Below are positions 16,968 through 26,812 of a stretch of 64,000 bases of DNA, piece after piece. Source of the DNA: Prolixibacteraceae bacterium JC049 (GTDB lineage Bacteria > Bacteroidota > Bacteroidia > Bacteroidales > Prolixibacteraceae); contig SACZ01000009.1 in NCBI GenBank assembly GCA_023369685.1, forward strand, positions 1 to 64,000, given 5' to 3'. The notes beneath the pieces are model-generated. The model made no database searches. It worked only from the letters and a program-made list of their open reading frames with translations, and was not told the origin of the DNA. Made by a program: the position numbers and the translations under genes. The stretch's first letter is position 1. The number at the start of each line of letters is the position of its first letter.

Positions 16968-19900
16968 TTACACTTTACTACCTTTCAACTTTCTCTTCTC
17001 TTTCTTTATAATAAATAATGGCAGGTATATCAGCACTGCAATAAACGAGAACAACAGTCCTCCCATAGCTCCTGCTGCAAATGCAAACCAGAATACTTCA
17101 TGCTGTCCCGACCAAACAAATGGAATTAATCCCAATACAGTCGAGATAATGGTCAAGAAGATTGGAATTACCTTATGGTTGAATGCCTTCATATACGATC
17201 GAATATCCACTGAATTAACTCGCTTCCGCTTAAACTGATTATAGTCGTTAATTATATACACACCAGCATTCACTACCAGTCCACACAACAGAATAAAGGA
17301 CGCAAAACCTCCCTGATCGAAATTAAAGTCGAAGAAATAAAAGGTAAGGAACACACCAATAAACGATATGGGAATAAGAGCAATAATAGCCAAAGGCTGT
17401 TTAAACGATTCCAACAGAATACTACAGATAAAATAGATAATACCCACAATCAACAACAATAGAAAATACTGTTTCTTATTGTCTCTATTCCACCAACTGT
17501 ATTCCCTTTCGCGCGCTTTGTAACCTAATGGTAAAATACCATCCAATCGTTTCAAATGACGCTTGCGCACCAGCTTAGACAAAGCATGAGGACCAATGAA
17601 ATCATAAGCCACAACCAATCGATAGTTCTGGTCGTATTTGTAGATATTATTTCCAGTTTTCTCCTTTGAAATGGTTCCCAGGTGATCCAACTTTAACCGC
17701 TTATCTCCCACCTGCATGGGTTCATTTCTCAAATCCCACACATTGAATTTCCCATAACGATCGGAAACCAATGTCACTGGTTGCAACTCATCGTTTATAA
17801 ATACTGGCTTCAGCCATTGTCTATAAACGCGGTTCTGCAAGAAGCTATAGAAATCTTGCACTCCTACTTCGTGCAAAGCAAACTTCTCTTTATCGAAATC
17901 CAGGTAATACTCATACAAAGTCTGCACTCGCCAACCCGATCGACCTGCTATCTCCACATCGTCTATCCGGTTATTTCTCAGCAACTCTCTCTTCAAATCC
18001 ATTGCATACCTATACAGCTCTTCGTAATTATATCCCTCCAGAATTATCTGACTGTTTTTATAGCCGGTTCCCAATGAATTATTAAACCCTTTACCAACAC
18101 CATACACTCCCCAGTCGAGGTTCCCTAAACTAGTAGCTTTCGAGGTAATCTGTTCTTTTAAGAAGAAAGGGAAACTTCCATTTTCGAACTCATCCTTAAA
18201 CGAAATTCGGATGACAGCATTCTTATAACTATAAATGCTGGTTTCGAATAGCTCAATCTCATCGAACTGACTAATGAAATTCTCCATTTTTCCCACCACA
18301 TCGTTCAATTGTTGAATGGTACATCCTTCGGGCATTGTCCCGTGAACACGAAGCATTGTCCGTTGCGGACTGGAATAGAAAGAGCTCTCAAATACATGTT
18401 CGGTAAATAATCGCAAAGCGCCTCCCAATGCTCGTTCTACAATCGGCTTTGCATCTTGCTGATACCAATTTCCTCCAATGGTTTTATTATACAGTTCCGG
18501 CCAAAACCCTTCTTTTTCTATCTGATCGGGCAACCAATGCACCGGTAAACCAAACCCTAAAATAAAGATCACAATCCACGCCCATCGCCAGCGTCGTCCA
18601 AATCGGATGAACCGCTCATATCCATTGGCCCATCTCAATGTTCTACGTTTTCTTTTAATCCATCGTTTTTGCGATTTGGTTTTCAGCTTTATCTTATCCA
18701 TTAAAGCCGGAATAAAGAACAGAGCAATAAGCATTGATACCGATAGATTGATCATTATCACCCAGGCAAAATCCGTTAGGTTAGCTCTCTGTTTCTCATC
18801 CAAAAAGAAGATAATACACAACGAACCAATTGTGGTTAACGTTGCTGCCAGAATAGCGATAAACACCTTTCTGTTTTTCTGATACCGCAAATGATCGATC
18901 ATCACGATACTGTTATCGATAATAATACCAAAAGAAACAGTCATTCCTGCCAACGAATAGAGGTGTATTTCGACATTGAAAATGTAATAGAAAATAAAAG
19001 CCAGAATCAAGTTGGCAATTAAGCTAATAACAATCAGTAACAAATACCTAAACTGTCGACTAATAATCAACACAAACAACAGCAGAATAAGCATCGACAG
19101 CAATGTACGGTATCCTATCTTTTTCAGCTCTTTGGTCAGGTATTCGGTATTATCTTTAGCCAAAAGCACCGAATAGCCACTATCCAATCCTTTCTTTAGC
19201 TCATCCATTTTGGCGCGCACCGCCTTAGCCAATCCAATGGTATTCACTCCCGGCTCTGGATACACCTGAATATTAATGGTATTCAGTCCATTTATTCGAT
19301 AGTAATATCGGGGTGGTCGTTCTTTATACCGAATAGTAGCAACATCGCCCATTCGAATGATTCTTCCGTCCACCTGTTTTATTTCAATGCTTTCCCACTT
19401 CACCTGAGTCATCTGTTTATTCCGAATCTTCAGTGTTATGGGCTTTATCTCCTTCTTACCATTGATAAAATCGACCTGACCAATTATCTCTTCCCGGAAA
19501 TAGTTATTGATGGCCCGCTGTATATCATGCACATGCATCCCCAACTCATCGAGCAAGGCCGACTTAAACTTAATCTCCCACTCATAGCTGGTTCCACCCG
19601 ATACTTTTACTTCGTTCACCCCTTTCACCAACGAAAGCTGAGGCACCAGGTAGCTTTCGGCATATTTCTGAATAAAATAGGGACTCGCACTACCGTTCAA
19701 CGTATAAGACAACAACGAGCGAACTCGCGTTCCCGAACTACTTACCGATAACTCGGGAAAGGAGACACCTTCCGGCAACTTCGGATAGGCCTGACGAATA
19801 GCTGTTGCCACCTCAAACCGCAACGCATCCAAATCGGTATTCTTTTTAAATACCAAATTAATGCGGCCGCTTCCTTTAGACGATTCGGAATTGACACTCT

Positions 19901-20135
19901 CCACTCCTTTTATGGTACTGAAAAGTCCTTCCAATTTAGAAGTAACATCTTGCTCTATGATTCGCGCCGAAGCATTGTACCAGCGATACGATACCGACAA
20001 GGAAGGCAACGAGCGCGACGGTTCGAATTGTATATTCAGCAATGGCAAAAAACTGATCCCCACCAGCATAAGTGCAACAAATGCTACAATTACTGAAAAT
20101 GAAGCTATTTTAAATTTCTTTTTCATTCGTTCCAT
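16968..20135 (-). CDS. RND efflux transporter, second of a pair
   Basis: Inner-membrane proton-driven pump of the AcrB/MdtC class, 1055 residues with twelve predicted TM helices in the 1+5+1+5 layout and two large periplasmic loops. The TM4 relay region reads GMTVSFGIIIDNSIVMIDH, with one central Asp. Relative to its partner, several periplasmic regions diverge strongly. Its ATG follows the stop of the upstream RND gene by one base, so the two are translationally coupled and probably form a heteromeric pump like MdtBC. It ends the operon; the substrate is unknown. Confidence 0.9.
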   Translation of the reverse strand: MERMKKKFKIASFSVIVAFVALMLVGISFLPLLNIQFEPSRSLPSLSVSYRWYNASARIIEQDVTSKLEGLFSTIKGVESVNSESSKGSGRINLVFKKNTDLDALRFEVATAIRQAYPKLPEGVSFPELSVSSSGTRVRSLLSYTLNGSASPYFIQKYAESYLVPQLSLVKGVNEVKVSGGTSYEWEIKFKSALLDELGMHVHDIQRAINNYFREEIIGQVDFINGKKEIKPITLKIRNKQMTQVKWESIEIKQVDGRIIRMGDVATIRYKERPPRYYYRINGLNTINIQVYPEPGVNTIGLAKAVRAKMDELKKGLDSGYSVLLAKDNTEYLTKELKKIGYRTLLSMLILLLFVLIISRQFRYLLLIVISLIANLILAFIFYYIFNVEIHLYSLAGMTVSFGIIIDNSIVMIDHLRYQKNRKVFIAILAATLTTIGSLCIIFFLDEKQRANLTDFAWVIMINLSVSMLIALFFIPALMDKIKLKTKSQKRWIKRKRRTLRWANGYERFIRFGRRWRWAWIVIFILGFGLPVHWLPDQIEKEGFWPELYNKTIGGNWYQQDAKPIVERALGGALRLFTEHVFESSFYSSPQRTMLRVHGTMPEGCTIQQLNDVVGKMENFISQFDEIELFETSIYSYKNAVIRISFKDEFENGSFPFFLKEQITSKATSLGNLDWGVYGVGKGFNNSLGTGYKNSQIILEGYNYEELYRYAMDLKRELLRNNRIDDVEIAGRSGWRVQTLYEYYLDFDKEKFALHEVGVQDFYSFLQNRVYRQWLKPVFINDELQPVTLVSDRYGKFNVWDLRNEPMQVGDKRLKLDHLGTISKEKTGNNIYKYDQNYRLVVAYDFIGPHALSKLVRKRHLKRLDGILPLGYKAREREYSWWNRDNKKQYFLLLLIVGIIYFICSILLESFKQPLAIIALIPISFIGVFLTFYFFDFNFDQGGFASFILLCGLVVNAGVYIINDYNQFKRKRVNSVDIRSYMKAFNHKVIPIFLTIISTVLGLIPFVWSGQHEVFWFAFAAGAMGGLLFSFIAVLIYLPLFIIKKEKRKLKGSKV

Positions 20136-20136
20136 T

Positions 20137-23100
20137 CTACGCTTCTGAAATAAGAGATGCTTTTTGTTTTCTTCTCATCAAATAGTAGTAACACAAAGGA
20201 ATAAAGTAAAGACTCACCACTGTTCCCAATGTCATTCCTCCAATTACAGCCAAAGCCAAAGGCATTTGCAAATCGGCCCCTAAGCCCGAAGTAAACAAGA
20301 AAGGCACCAACGCCAGCACTGTAGTTAAACTGGTCATCAAAATAGGCTTCAACCTTCGTTGTCCTGCAGTTGCCAAAGCTCTTAGCAAACCATAACCTTG
20401 CGCTCGCAATTGATTTGCGGTATCAATCTTCAGAATCGAGTCGTTGATGATAATACCACTCATCACAATTATCCCAATCATCGACATAAGATTGATGGTT
20501 CCACCAAACAATTTCAGCATTAAGAATGCTCCGAAAATATCCATTGGCACCTCAAGCAGTACGATAAAAGGCAGTGTTAATGACTCAAATTGCGATGCTA
20601 AAATAAAATAGAGCAATAGCAACGAAACCAATAGAATCAGCATCAACTGATTTATCATGGTACGATTACTAAAGATAGATCCAGAAAAACCAGCTTCGAA
20701 AAAGCGATCTTTATTTAATGTAGTTCGAACGATCTTCACCATTTCATCCAACTGCTTCTCGTTTACCGACAGCATAACCGGATAATAAACGCCCTCCTGT
20801 CCGGCAATAACCTGCTTCAGCTCCTTATCGGAAGCTTGAGATACCAAATTGCGTAAGGCAATCAATTCGCCCTTATTATTAGGCACCATCAATTCACTTA
20901 CCACCTGTTGAACAGGCTTTATTGGATTTCCTAAAATCACTGGAACAAAGGTGTTATTCTGCGTAAGCAACATCACCTGATTACTATTGAAAGCACTTTT
21001 CAGCGCTCTGTAAACCGCATCGAACTGAACATCGTAAGTCAACAAACGCTCTCTGTTGGTTACCAACACACTATTTTCCTGCCACTTTATGGTTGGGATA
21101 GCCTGCTCTGGCAACGCTCTTTTCAATCTATCCACCGAATGAGCCAGGTAATCGTTGTATTTATTTCCGAAATCGTCAGTGGCTCTCAGTCTTACCACCA
21201 AAGGAGCTTCTTCATCGGCAAATAGCATATTGAAAATATTCCCTGCCTCCTTAATCTGAAAAGCAGCTTTACCATACGAGTCGGTCAGAATACGCTTAAT
21301 CTTCTCTTCCACCTCCACCAGCACATCTGGCTTCTTTGTTTTCAGGTAGATCAATGCTTCCGATGCCGATGCTTCATCTTGTCGGACCAAAATAAATTGC
21401 TGCTCTCCCACCATACAAGTCGAATGCTCTAGGTTGGCTTGCAACTGATTGATCATGCTCTCGCATCGCTTTCTATTTTCATCCACATGAATTTTCTCGT
21501 TCCAGTCGATAGAAACCATTAACTCGTCTTGCTCCACTTGTGGCAAACGAGATTTCTCCAGACTATTGTAAAGCAATGCACCTCCCATTAGCATGAGCAA
21601 GAATAATCCCCATGCCAGACGCTGGTTACGCATTGTAAAGGCAAAACCTTTTTCGTAAAATGCTTCGTAGTTGATAGAATTCACCTTTTTCAACCACTTT
21701 ATCTCCCGCTCTTTTCTATTTTTTCGATATACCAACCGATAATAGACCGGCAAAAGTGTTATGGAAACCACCAACGATACCAACAAACCAATGGTTATTG
21801 CCATGGCCTGATCGTAAAACAACGCACCAGCCATTCCTTTGATAAAAATTAGTGGAATAAACACAGCACATGTCGTCAACACCGAGCTCAACATAGGTCG
21901 AAACACCTCATTGGTTCCGGTAACGCACGCCCTGCTTATTGTTTGCAGAATGGATTCTTTCTCGCGACTACGTTCCCAATGCTGAGTGATATTATCAATA
22001 ACGATAATCGAGTTATCGATCATCATTCCTACTCCAAGCACCAGTCCCGATAGCGAAATGATATTGATCGACACATCGATAATGTAGAAGAATAACAGTG
22101 AAATGACCAACGATGTGGGAATGGTAATACCAATAAGCAACGAAGCTTTAACATCCCGAAGAAACAGAAACATAATCAGGAAGGCCAACATTGCGCCCCA
22201 CATCAGGGTCTGCGATAAATTCGATATAGAATAGTCCAACAACCGGGTTTGATCTCGTGTCACCTCAAAGTCCACATGTGGGTAATCCTTACGGAAGTGA
22301 TCCATCAACTTGGTCAAGTTGGATTTCAAATCTTTCATTCGTGCATCCGACTGCTTGATTACTGCCAGCGTAATGGCATTCTTTCCATTGGAAGTAACCA
22401 AGCCATCCCGTTTTTGAGGATGTTTCACCACATTGGCTAACTCTTTCAATCGAATCAACCGATTATCGATTTTCAGAAACAGCTCTTCTAAGTCTCGTTT
22501 ATTGTCCAATGTCGACGAAAAGCGGATGTTATACTGATATTGTCCATCGCGAATCAACAAATTCCCAAGGTTGACATTAGCTCTTTTTATGGCTCCTGTC
22601 AATTGATCCAAAGTAATATTCAGTGCCTCCAGCTTCTTTAAATCGGGTAAAATAAGCAGCTCTGCAAAAAGCTGACCACTCACATCCACCAATGCCACTT
22701 CAGGAAGCTGTTCAATGCGTTTTCGAATTACATTCCCTGCAAAATCACTTAGCTCCACAAAGCGCTGTGGTACCGGAAACAGCTCGCTGGCCTGTTTTAC
22801 TTTTGCCTCCTCTTTCAATGTCAGGTTCAGGTAATACACCGGAATATCGGTAGCACTGGCCTTTATCACTCTTGGGCGTTCCACCTCACGAGGCAGTCTA
22901 TTCATTGCTCTATCAATCTTCTCATTCACCTCCACAAAGGCAAAATCCACATCCGAGCCATATTCAAATTTCATATGAATTACGCCATCACCATCGCGCA
23001 CTTCACTCTTAATATCATCTAAATGTCCCACCTGCATCAATTGCTGACGCAAAGGTTGCACAATGGCATTCTCCAACTGTCGAGCCGATTTATCTTTGGC

Positions 23101-23244
23101 ACTCACCTGAACCGTAATTTCAGGAATATCAATATCGGGCATCAACGACACAGGTATGCGATACATGGCCACAATTCCAAGCACCAAAATGGCAATAAAA
23201 GTCATGGTAACTGCAATGGGCCGCTTGATTAAAAAATCAACCAT
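20137..23244 (-). CDS. RND efflux transporter, first of a pair
   Basis: 1035 residues, RND/HAE family: N-terminal TM followed by MPDIDIPEITVQVSA, the TM4 motif LSGLVLGVGMMIDNSIIVIDN with the proton-relay Asp, TM-rich blocks at about 335-500 and 860-1020, and two porter/docking loops. Lies 25 bp downstream of the membrane-fusion lipoprotein and 1 bp upstream of the second RND gene. The order fusion protein, RND, RND matches mdtABC, but no outer-membrane factor gene follows, so a TolC-type protein must come from elsewhere. Confidence 0.92.
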   Translation of the reverse strand: MVDFLIKRPIAVTMTFIAILVLGIVAMYRIPVSLMPDIDIPEITVQVSAKDKSARQLENAIVQPLRQQLMQVGHLDDIKSEVRDGDGVIHMKFEYGSDVDFAFVEVNEKIDRAMNRLPREVERPRVIKASATDIPVYYLNLTLKEEAKVKQASELFPVPQRFVELSDFAGNVIRKRIEQLPEVALVDVSGQLFAELLILPDLKKLEALNITLDQLTGAIKRANVNLGNLLIRDGQYQYNIRFSSTLDNKRDLEELFLKIDNRLIRLKELANVVKHPQKRDGLVTSNGKNAITLAVIKQSDARMKDLKSNLTKLMDHFRKDYPHVDFEVTRDQTRLLDYSISNLSQTLMWGAMLAFLIMFLFLRDVKASLLIGITIPTSLVISLLFFYIIDVSINIISLSGLVLGVGMMIDNSIIVIDNITQHWERSREKESILQTISRACVTGTNEVFRPMLSSVLTTCAVFIPLIFIKGMAGALFYDQAMAITIGLLVSLVVSITLLPVYYRLVYRKNRKEREIKWLKKVNSINYEAFYEKGFAFTMRNQRLAWGLFLLMLMGGALLYNSLEKSRLPQVEQDELMVSIDWNEKIHVDENRKRCESMINQLQANLEHSTCMVGEQQFILVRQDEASASEALIYLKTKKPDVLVEVEEKIKRILTDSYGKAAFQIKEAGNIFNMLFADEEAPLVVRLRATDDFGNKYNDYLAHSVDRLKRALPEQAIPTIKWQENSVLVTNRERLLTYDVQFDAVYRALKSAFNSNQVMLLTQNNTFVPVILGNPIKPVQQVVSELMVPNNKGELIALRNLVSQASDKELKQVIAGQEGVYYPVMLSVNEKQLDEMVKIVRTTLNKDRFFEAGFSGSIFSNRTMINQLMLILLVSLLLLYFILASQFESLTLPFIVLLEVPMDIFGAFLMLKLFGGTINLMSMIGIIVMSGIIINDSILKIDTANQLRAQGYGLLRALATAGQRRLKPILMTSLTTVLALVPFLFTSGLGADLQMPLALAVIGGMTLGTVVSLYFIPLCYYYLMRRKQKASLISEA

Positions 23245-23269
23245 AAGAATAGTTTAAAGGATCAGTAGC

Positions 23270-24337
23270 CTATTTTATTTTCACATTGGCATCGTCGGCC
23301 AAATTCAGGTTCCCCGAAACAATAATTGTATCGCCAGCGCTAATTGAAGCACCACGGTCGGTATTGGCAACAATCGTATATTCGGTACTATTTTCGTTGG
23401 TAGTATGAACATATGTCCAACGGGCAACCGTATCGCGCTTGCAACGGAACAACACCTCTAAATTCTGGCGCAATACCACTGCTGTTTTCGGCACCACCAA
23501 CATATTAGGCAATTCACTCTCAATCAACACCTTTACATTCATCCCTTCCAACAAGCTACCGGGATTTTTTATTATTGCTTTGGCTTTAACCAACCCATTT
23601 TTCTCTACCACCGGGTTGACTTCCGAAATGGCTCCTTCAAATTGTTGCGAATGGTCGGAAAAAGGAACCACCTTTACGGTATGTCCCACTTTTATATCTT
23701 TCAGCTCTGTTTCCAGCACAGAAAATTCCACCTCAAAAGCAGAGTCGTCAATTAACATACAAAATACATCGCCCGAGCTTACATTCTCGAATACTTTATG
23801 CTTTACATTGGCCAGCTTCCCTGCAAACGGAGCAACCAGTTTGGTGTGTTTCAATTCATAGTTGGCCGACTTCAATTCTTCTTCCGCAGTATAGTAACCA
23901 GCCCTTACCTTAGCCACTTTCATCACTTGCTCGGGGATATTGGCATCCGACTTCTTATAGCCCTGACTAATCAATTTATCTTCCAGATCCAGCTCAGCCT
24001 GCTCCATGCGCAAACGCGCTTTCTCCATGCGTTGCTTCTGATTAAAATCGTTTAACTGCGCAATAATATCCCCCGAATTTACCCGCATACCGTTTTTAAC
24101 AGTTAGCTGCTCCAGGTTTTCACTCAATTTAAACCGAAGTTCACTCTTCTTCTGAGCCTTCAGTTTTCCATTACTCACCAACTGTTTTTTGAATGTTTTC
24201 GATTTTAATATGATGGTATCAACCAAATTTTCTTCTGCCTGATAGTGTCGCTTATCAGCAGTCTCTTTGGATTCTTTTGATGTGGCAGTACAGCCAATAA
24301 CTCCGGCAATCAATAACAGGCCCAGATATTGCTTCAT
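23270..24337 (-). CDS. RND efflux periplasmic adaptor (membrane-fusion lipoprotein)
   Basis: 355 residues with a lipobox Cys16 (GVIGC), so anchored in the inner membrane. The family order is visible: LRFKLSENLEQLTVKNGMRVNSGDIIAQL (lipoyl half), a short alpha-hairpin with coiled-coil character (about 95-165), YELKHTKLVAPFAGKL (second lipoyl half), then beta-barrel and membrane-proximal domains. It connects the RND pair to an outer-membrane channel. First gene of the three-gene operon. Confidence 0.92.
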   Translation of the reverse strand: MKQYLGLLLIAGVIGCTATSKESKETADKRHYQAEENLVDTIILKSKTFKKQLVSNGKLKAQKKSELRFKLSENLEQLTVKNGMRVNSGDIIAQLNDFNQKQRMEKARLRMEQAELDLEDKLISQGYKKSDANIPEQVMKVAKVRAGYYTAEEELKSANYELKHTKLVAPFAGKLANVKHKVFENVSSGDVFCMLIDDSAFEVEFSVLETELKDIKVGHTVKVVPFSDHSQQFEGAISEVNPVVEKNGLVKAKAIIKNPGSLLEGMNVKVLIESELPNMLVVPKTAVVLRQNLEVLFRCKRDTVARWTYVHTTNENSTEYTIVANTDRGASISAGDTIIVSGNLNLADDANVKIK

Positions 24338-24655
24338 AGTTTTGGGTTTTAATCAGTAATTCTACCGAATAATCGTTTAATTTGTTATAAGCTACTTCTG
24401 CATGAAATGGATGTAACTTAAAGCTGAATTGGTTCTCTCTTGTATTATAAGGTCAATTAATATTCCAATTTGTGACGCGTTATTAGAATATAAATCGCAT
24501 TTAAATTAATACAACCAAACATAAATCACAAATTCCTTTATCCAACACTTCCACACAATGAGTAAACTCAACTCGAAACATTTTTCGATCTTTCTTCCCC
24601 AATAACGAACTACCCTGAAATTTGTAACAATGAAAAAGCAACATCTCCCACCGCT

Positions 24656-24680
24656 GGCGCAAGCTTCCTTAGCTCGTGCC
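24656..24680. repeat. REP-like hairpin, copy 1
   Basis: GGCGCAAGCT / AGCTCGTGCC pair as a 10-bp stem with one mismatch and one wobble around loop TCCTT. An identical copy is at 24914-24938. Related hairpins lie at 26680-26701, 26766-26790, 33752-33780 and 38871-38895. Confidence 0.7.
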
Positions 24681-24913
24681 TTACTTGCACCACAATCCAA
24701 CCTCAACCAAAAGAACAACATAACCACTCTCGTCTTCGCAAAAATATTTCAATATTTGAAGCGCCCCGTCCGTGATATAGTTATCTCACAAAGCTCCTCA
24801 AAGAAGCACCAAGCCACACAAAGAATCAATCTATACGTCATTACGAAAGCATTTTTATGCTTGAAGTAATCTGTTGGAAAATTCACTCTTGAACATTCCT
24901 CTCTTTCACCGCT

Positions 24914-24938
24914 GGCGCAAGCTTCCTTAGCTCGTGCC
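24914..24938. repeat. REP-like hairpin, copy 2
   Basis: Same 25-nt hairpin as at 24656-24680, carried in the second tandem copy and preceded by CACCGCT and followed by TTAC. Confidence 0.7.
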
Positions 24939-25391
24939 TTACTAATATAACACTGTCCCCAAACTCAAATAATAGAACAATATAATCTCTCGTCTTCGCA
25001 AAAACATTCTATCTCTGAAGCGATCCGCCCGTGGTATAGTTATCTCACAAAGTTCCTCAAAGAAGCACCAAGTCACACAAAGAATCAATCTATACGTCAT
25101 TACGAAAGCATTTTTATGCTTGAAGTAATCTGTTGGAAAATTCACTCTTGAACATTCCTCTCTTTCACCGCTGACACTTTAAAAATCGCGTAGCGATAAT
25201 AGTATGGTAACACGATGGCATACCACGATCCCTAGCGCCCCAATCATTATCCCTCTTCGAAGTCAATTGGCTATATGGGGCGCAATATCATATCGAACCT
25301 TGTGAATAGCATTTTTAAATACCAGAAGTCACTTCAAAATCATATATTTGTTCACACAACTACTTTACATCAACCCAAAACCAATAAAAGG

Positions 25392-26633
25392 ATGAAAAAA
25401 ATCTTAATAACAGTAACACTTTTTATATCACTTCTATCCCCTATTAACTTGCTAGCTCAGCTTGAATTCAGAAATATCACTTTCCAACAAGCAGTTCAAC
25501 AAGCCCAAAAAGAAAAAAAGTTAGTTTTCGTTCATATAGTATGCCGATACCCACTAGCCAATCAGACAGCCAACAGAGCATTTAATAATCCTAAACTTTC
25601 GGAACTCTATTCTAACTTTGTCTGCATAAAAGTAGCACCTAGCTCAGATGAGTTTTTCGAAATATGCAACAAGTATAACATACTTCCCATATACCCCACA
25701 TCCATCTTCACCGATAGTCAAGGAAACTTCTTGGACATAATGTACGACAAAACGACTTCTCGCCCTGATGTCTATATGACCCTCGCCACTCAGGCAATAG
25801 AAAATCAAGCAAATCCGCCATTAACAGAAATGAAGTTACAATATGAAAATGGCAATCTAAAGAAGAACTTTCTAAAGCAATATATTGCAACTCGCTCTAA
25901 ATACAACTTAGATATTGATGAATTACTAGAGCAATACATCGACCACTTGACAGTTGAAGAGTTTTCCAGCAAACAAGAAATCAATTTTATTATTCAATGC
26001 TGTCCTAAAGTTAACTCGCGCGCAGCCAGACTAATTCGATTTGACTCTCAATTATTTGACTCTATCTTCATGGACATTCCCATTAAAGAACGAAAAAGAA
26101 TTAACTCTAAAATAATTGCTCTATCAAGAAAAGATGCTATTCTTCATAAGAATGAAGCCTATATGAAAAATGTAGCTGATTTTGCTTTTAGCACATACAA
26201 CGACTACTCAAAAGCAAAACGCGCTGCCAACTATCAAATGCTTCTATTTTATGAGCTAACAAACGATTCCTCTCACTATAAAATATCTGCTCTGAATTAT
26301 TACAATGATTACTTTGCTAAAGTGAATCTCGACTCACTTGGTAAAAAACAGAGTTTATGGCATGCAAACCAAATAAACAGGCTCGCATGGAACATTCGCA
26401 AGTACACATCGAATAAGAAAGAGTTAGAAACGATACTTAAATGGACAGAGCGCATACTTCCCTACAAGAATCACATTTATTATTACACTTATGCGCTTAT
26501 TCTCATAAGGCTAAATAAAAAAATAGAAGCCATTAAATGGCAAAAGAAAGCTATCGAATTAGCCAAGCAAAATAAATACCCAACAAATAATTTAGAGAAA
26601 GTATTGAATAACATGCAAGTAGGCAAAATTTAG
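25392..26633 (+). CDS. Exported thioredoxin-fold protein without CxxC
   Basis: 413 residues from the ATG at 25392, preceded by an A-rich AAAAGG. A longer in-frame start at 25275 would place 39 residues before a perfect signal peptide (about 1-22) and is rejected. Residues about 25-150 have the thioredoxin-like pattern of the DUF255/thioredoxin-7 type (FQQAVQQAQKEKKLVFVHI, then YPTSIFTDSQGNFL with a cis-Pro-like YPT). The redox motif is replaced by a single Cys51 (VCRYP), so it cannot act as a dithiol oxidoreductase. The C-terminal 250 residues are helical, TPR-like. Monocistronic in a repeat-rich neighbourhood. Confidence 0.7.
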   Translation: MKKILITVTLFISLLSPINLLAQLEFRNITFQQAVQQAQKEKKLVFVHIVCRYPLANQTANRAFNNPKLSELYSNFVCIKVAPSSDEFFEICNKYNILPIYPTSIFTDSQGNFLDIMYDKTTSRPDVYMTLATQAIENQANPPLTEMKLQYENGNLKKNFLKQYIATRSKYNLDIDELLEQYIDHLTVEEFSSKQEINFIIQCCPKVNSRAARLIRFDSQLFDSIFMDIPIKERKRINSKIIALSRKDAILHKNEAYMKNVADFAFSTYNDYSKAKRAANYQMLLFYELTNDSSHYKISALNYYNDYFAKVNLDSLGKKQSLWHANQINRLAWNIRKYTSNKKELETILKWTERILPYKNHIYYYTYALILIRLNKKIEAIKWQKKAIELAKQNKYPTNNLEKVLNNMQVGKI

Positions 26634-26679
26634 AATCATAAAATTATTCTGAGCCTACCCCTAAAATATAATCCTACAG

Positions 26680-26790
26680 CCACGAGCTTTTCAGTTCGTG
26701 GTATAGTTATCTCACAAAGCTCCTCAAAGAAGCACCAAGTCACACAAAGAGTTAGATCAATCGCTGTCACAAGCATTTTCAGCTCGTGAC
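26680..26790. repeat. Two REP-like hairpins flanking a piece of the tandem-repeat unit
   Basis: Hairpin 26680-26701 (CCACGAGCT / AGTTCGTGG, 9 bp, loop TTTC) and hairpin 26766-26790 (GTCACAAGC with GCTCGTGAC). They bracket about 55 bp that match the middle of the 24.6-25.2 kb tandem repeat. Both differ in stem sequence from the 24.6 kb copies yet keep pairing. Confidence 0.65.
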
Positions 26791-26812
26791 TTACGATATT
26801 CTCTATATATTA

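Larger units (their letters stand above)
24649..25165. repeat. Tandem repeat, two copies of 258-259 bp plus a short third start
   Basis: Copy 1 begins at 24649 and copy 2 at 24907, both with CACCGCTGGCGCAAGC. A third copy starts at 25166 and breaks off after about 8 bases. The copies are near-identical over TATAGTTATCTCACAAAG (24776 and 25035) through a shared end CATTCCTCTCTTTC. The central part, with its AAAGAAGCACCAAG segment, recurs alone at 26701-26755 and, inverted and diverged, at about 39150-39205. Confidence 0.85.
24338..25391. other. 1.05 kb repeat-rich gene-free region
   Basis: Upstream of the adaptor gene and before the thioredoxin-like gene. It contains a two-copy tandem repeat (24649-25165), two REP-like hairpins, and a different short hairpin with a GTA loop at 25185-25197 (ATCGC/GCGAT). 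Reading frames here fall inside the repeats and recur in both copies with no family resemblance, so I treat them as non-coding. Confidence 0.7.

Noticed and set aside
24506-25145. Several short frames on both strands in the tandem-repeat region
   Set aside because: They follow the repeat units, recur in both copies, show no family resemblance and lack plausible start sites.
24649-25165. Possible CRISPR array
   Set aside because: Only two long near-identical units, no short repeats with distinct spacers, and no cas genes.
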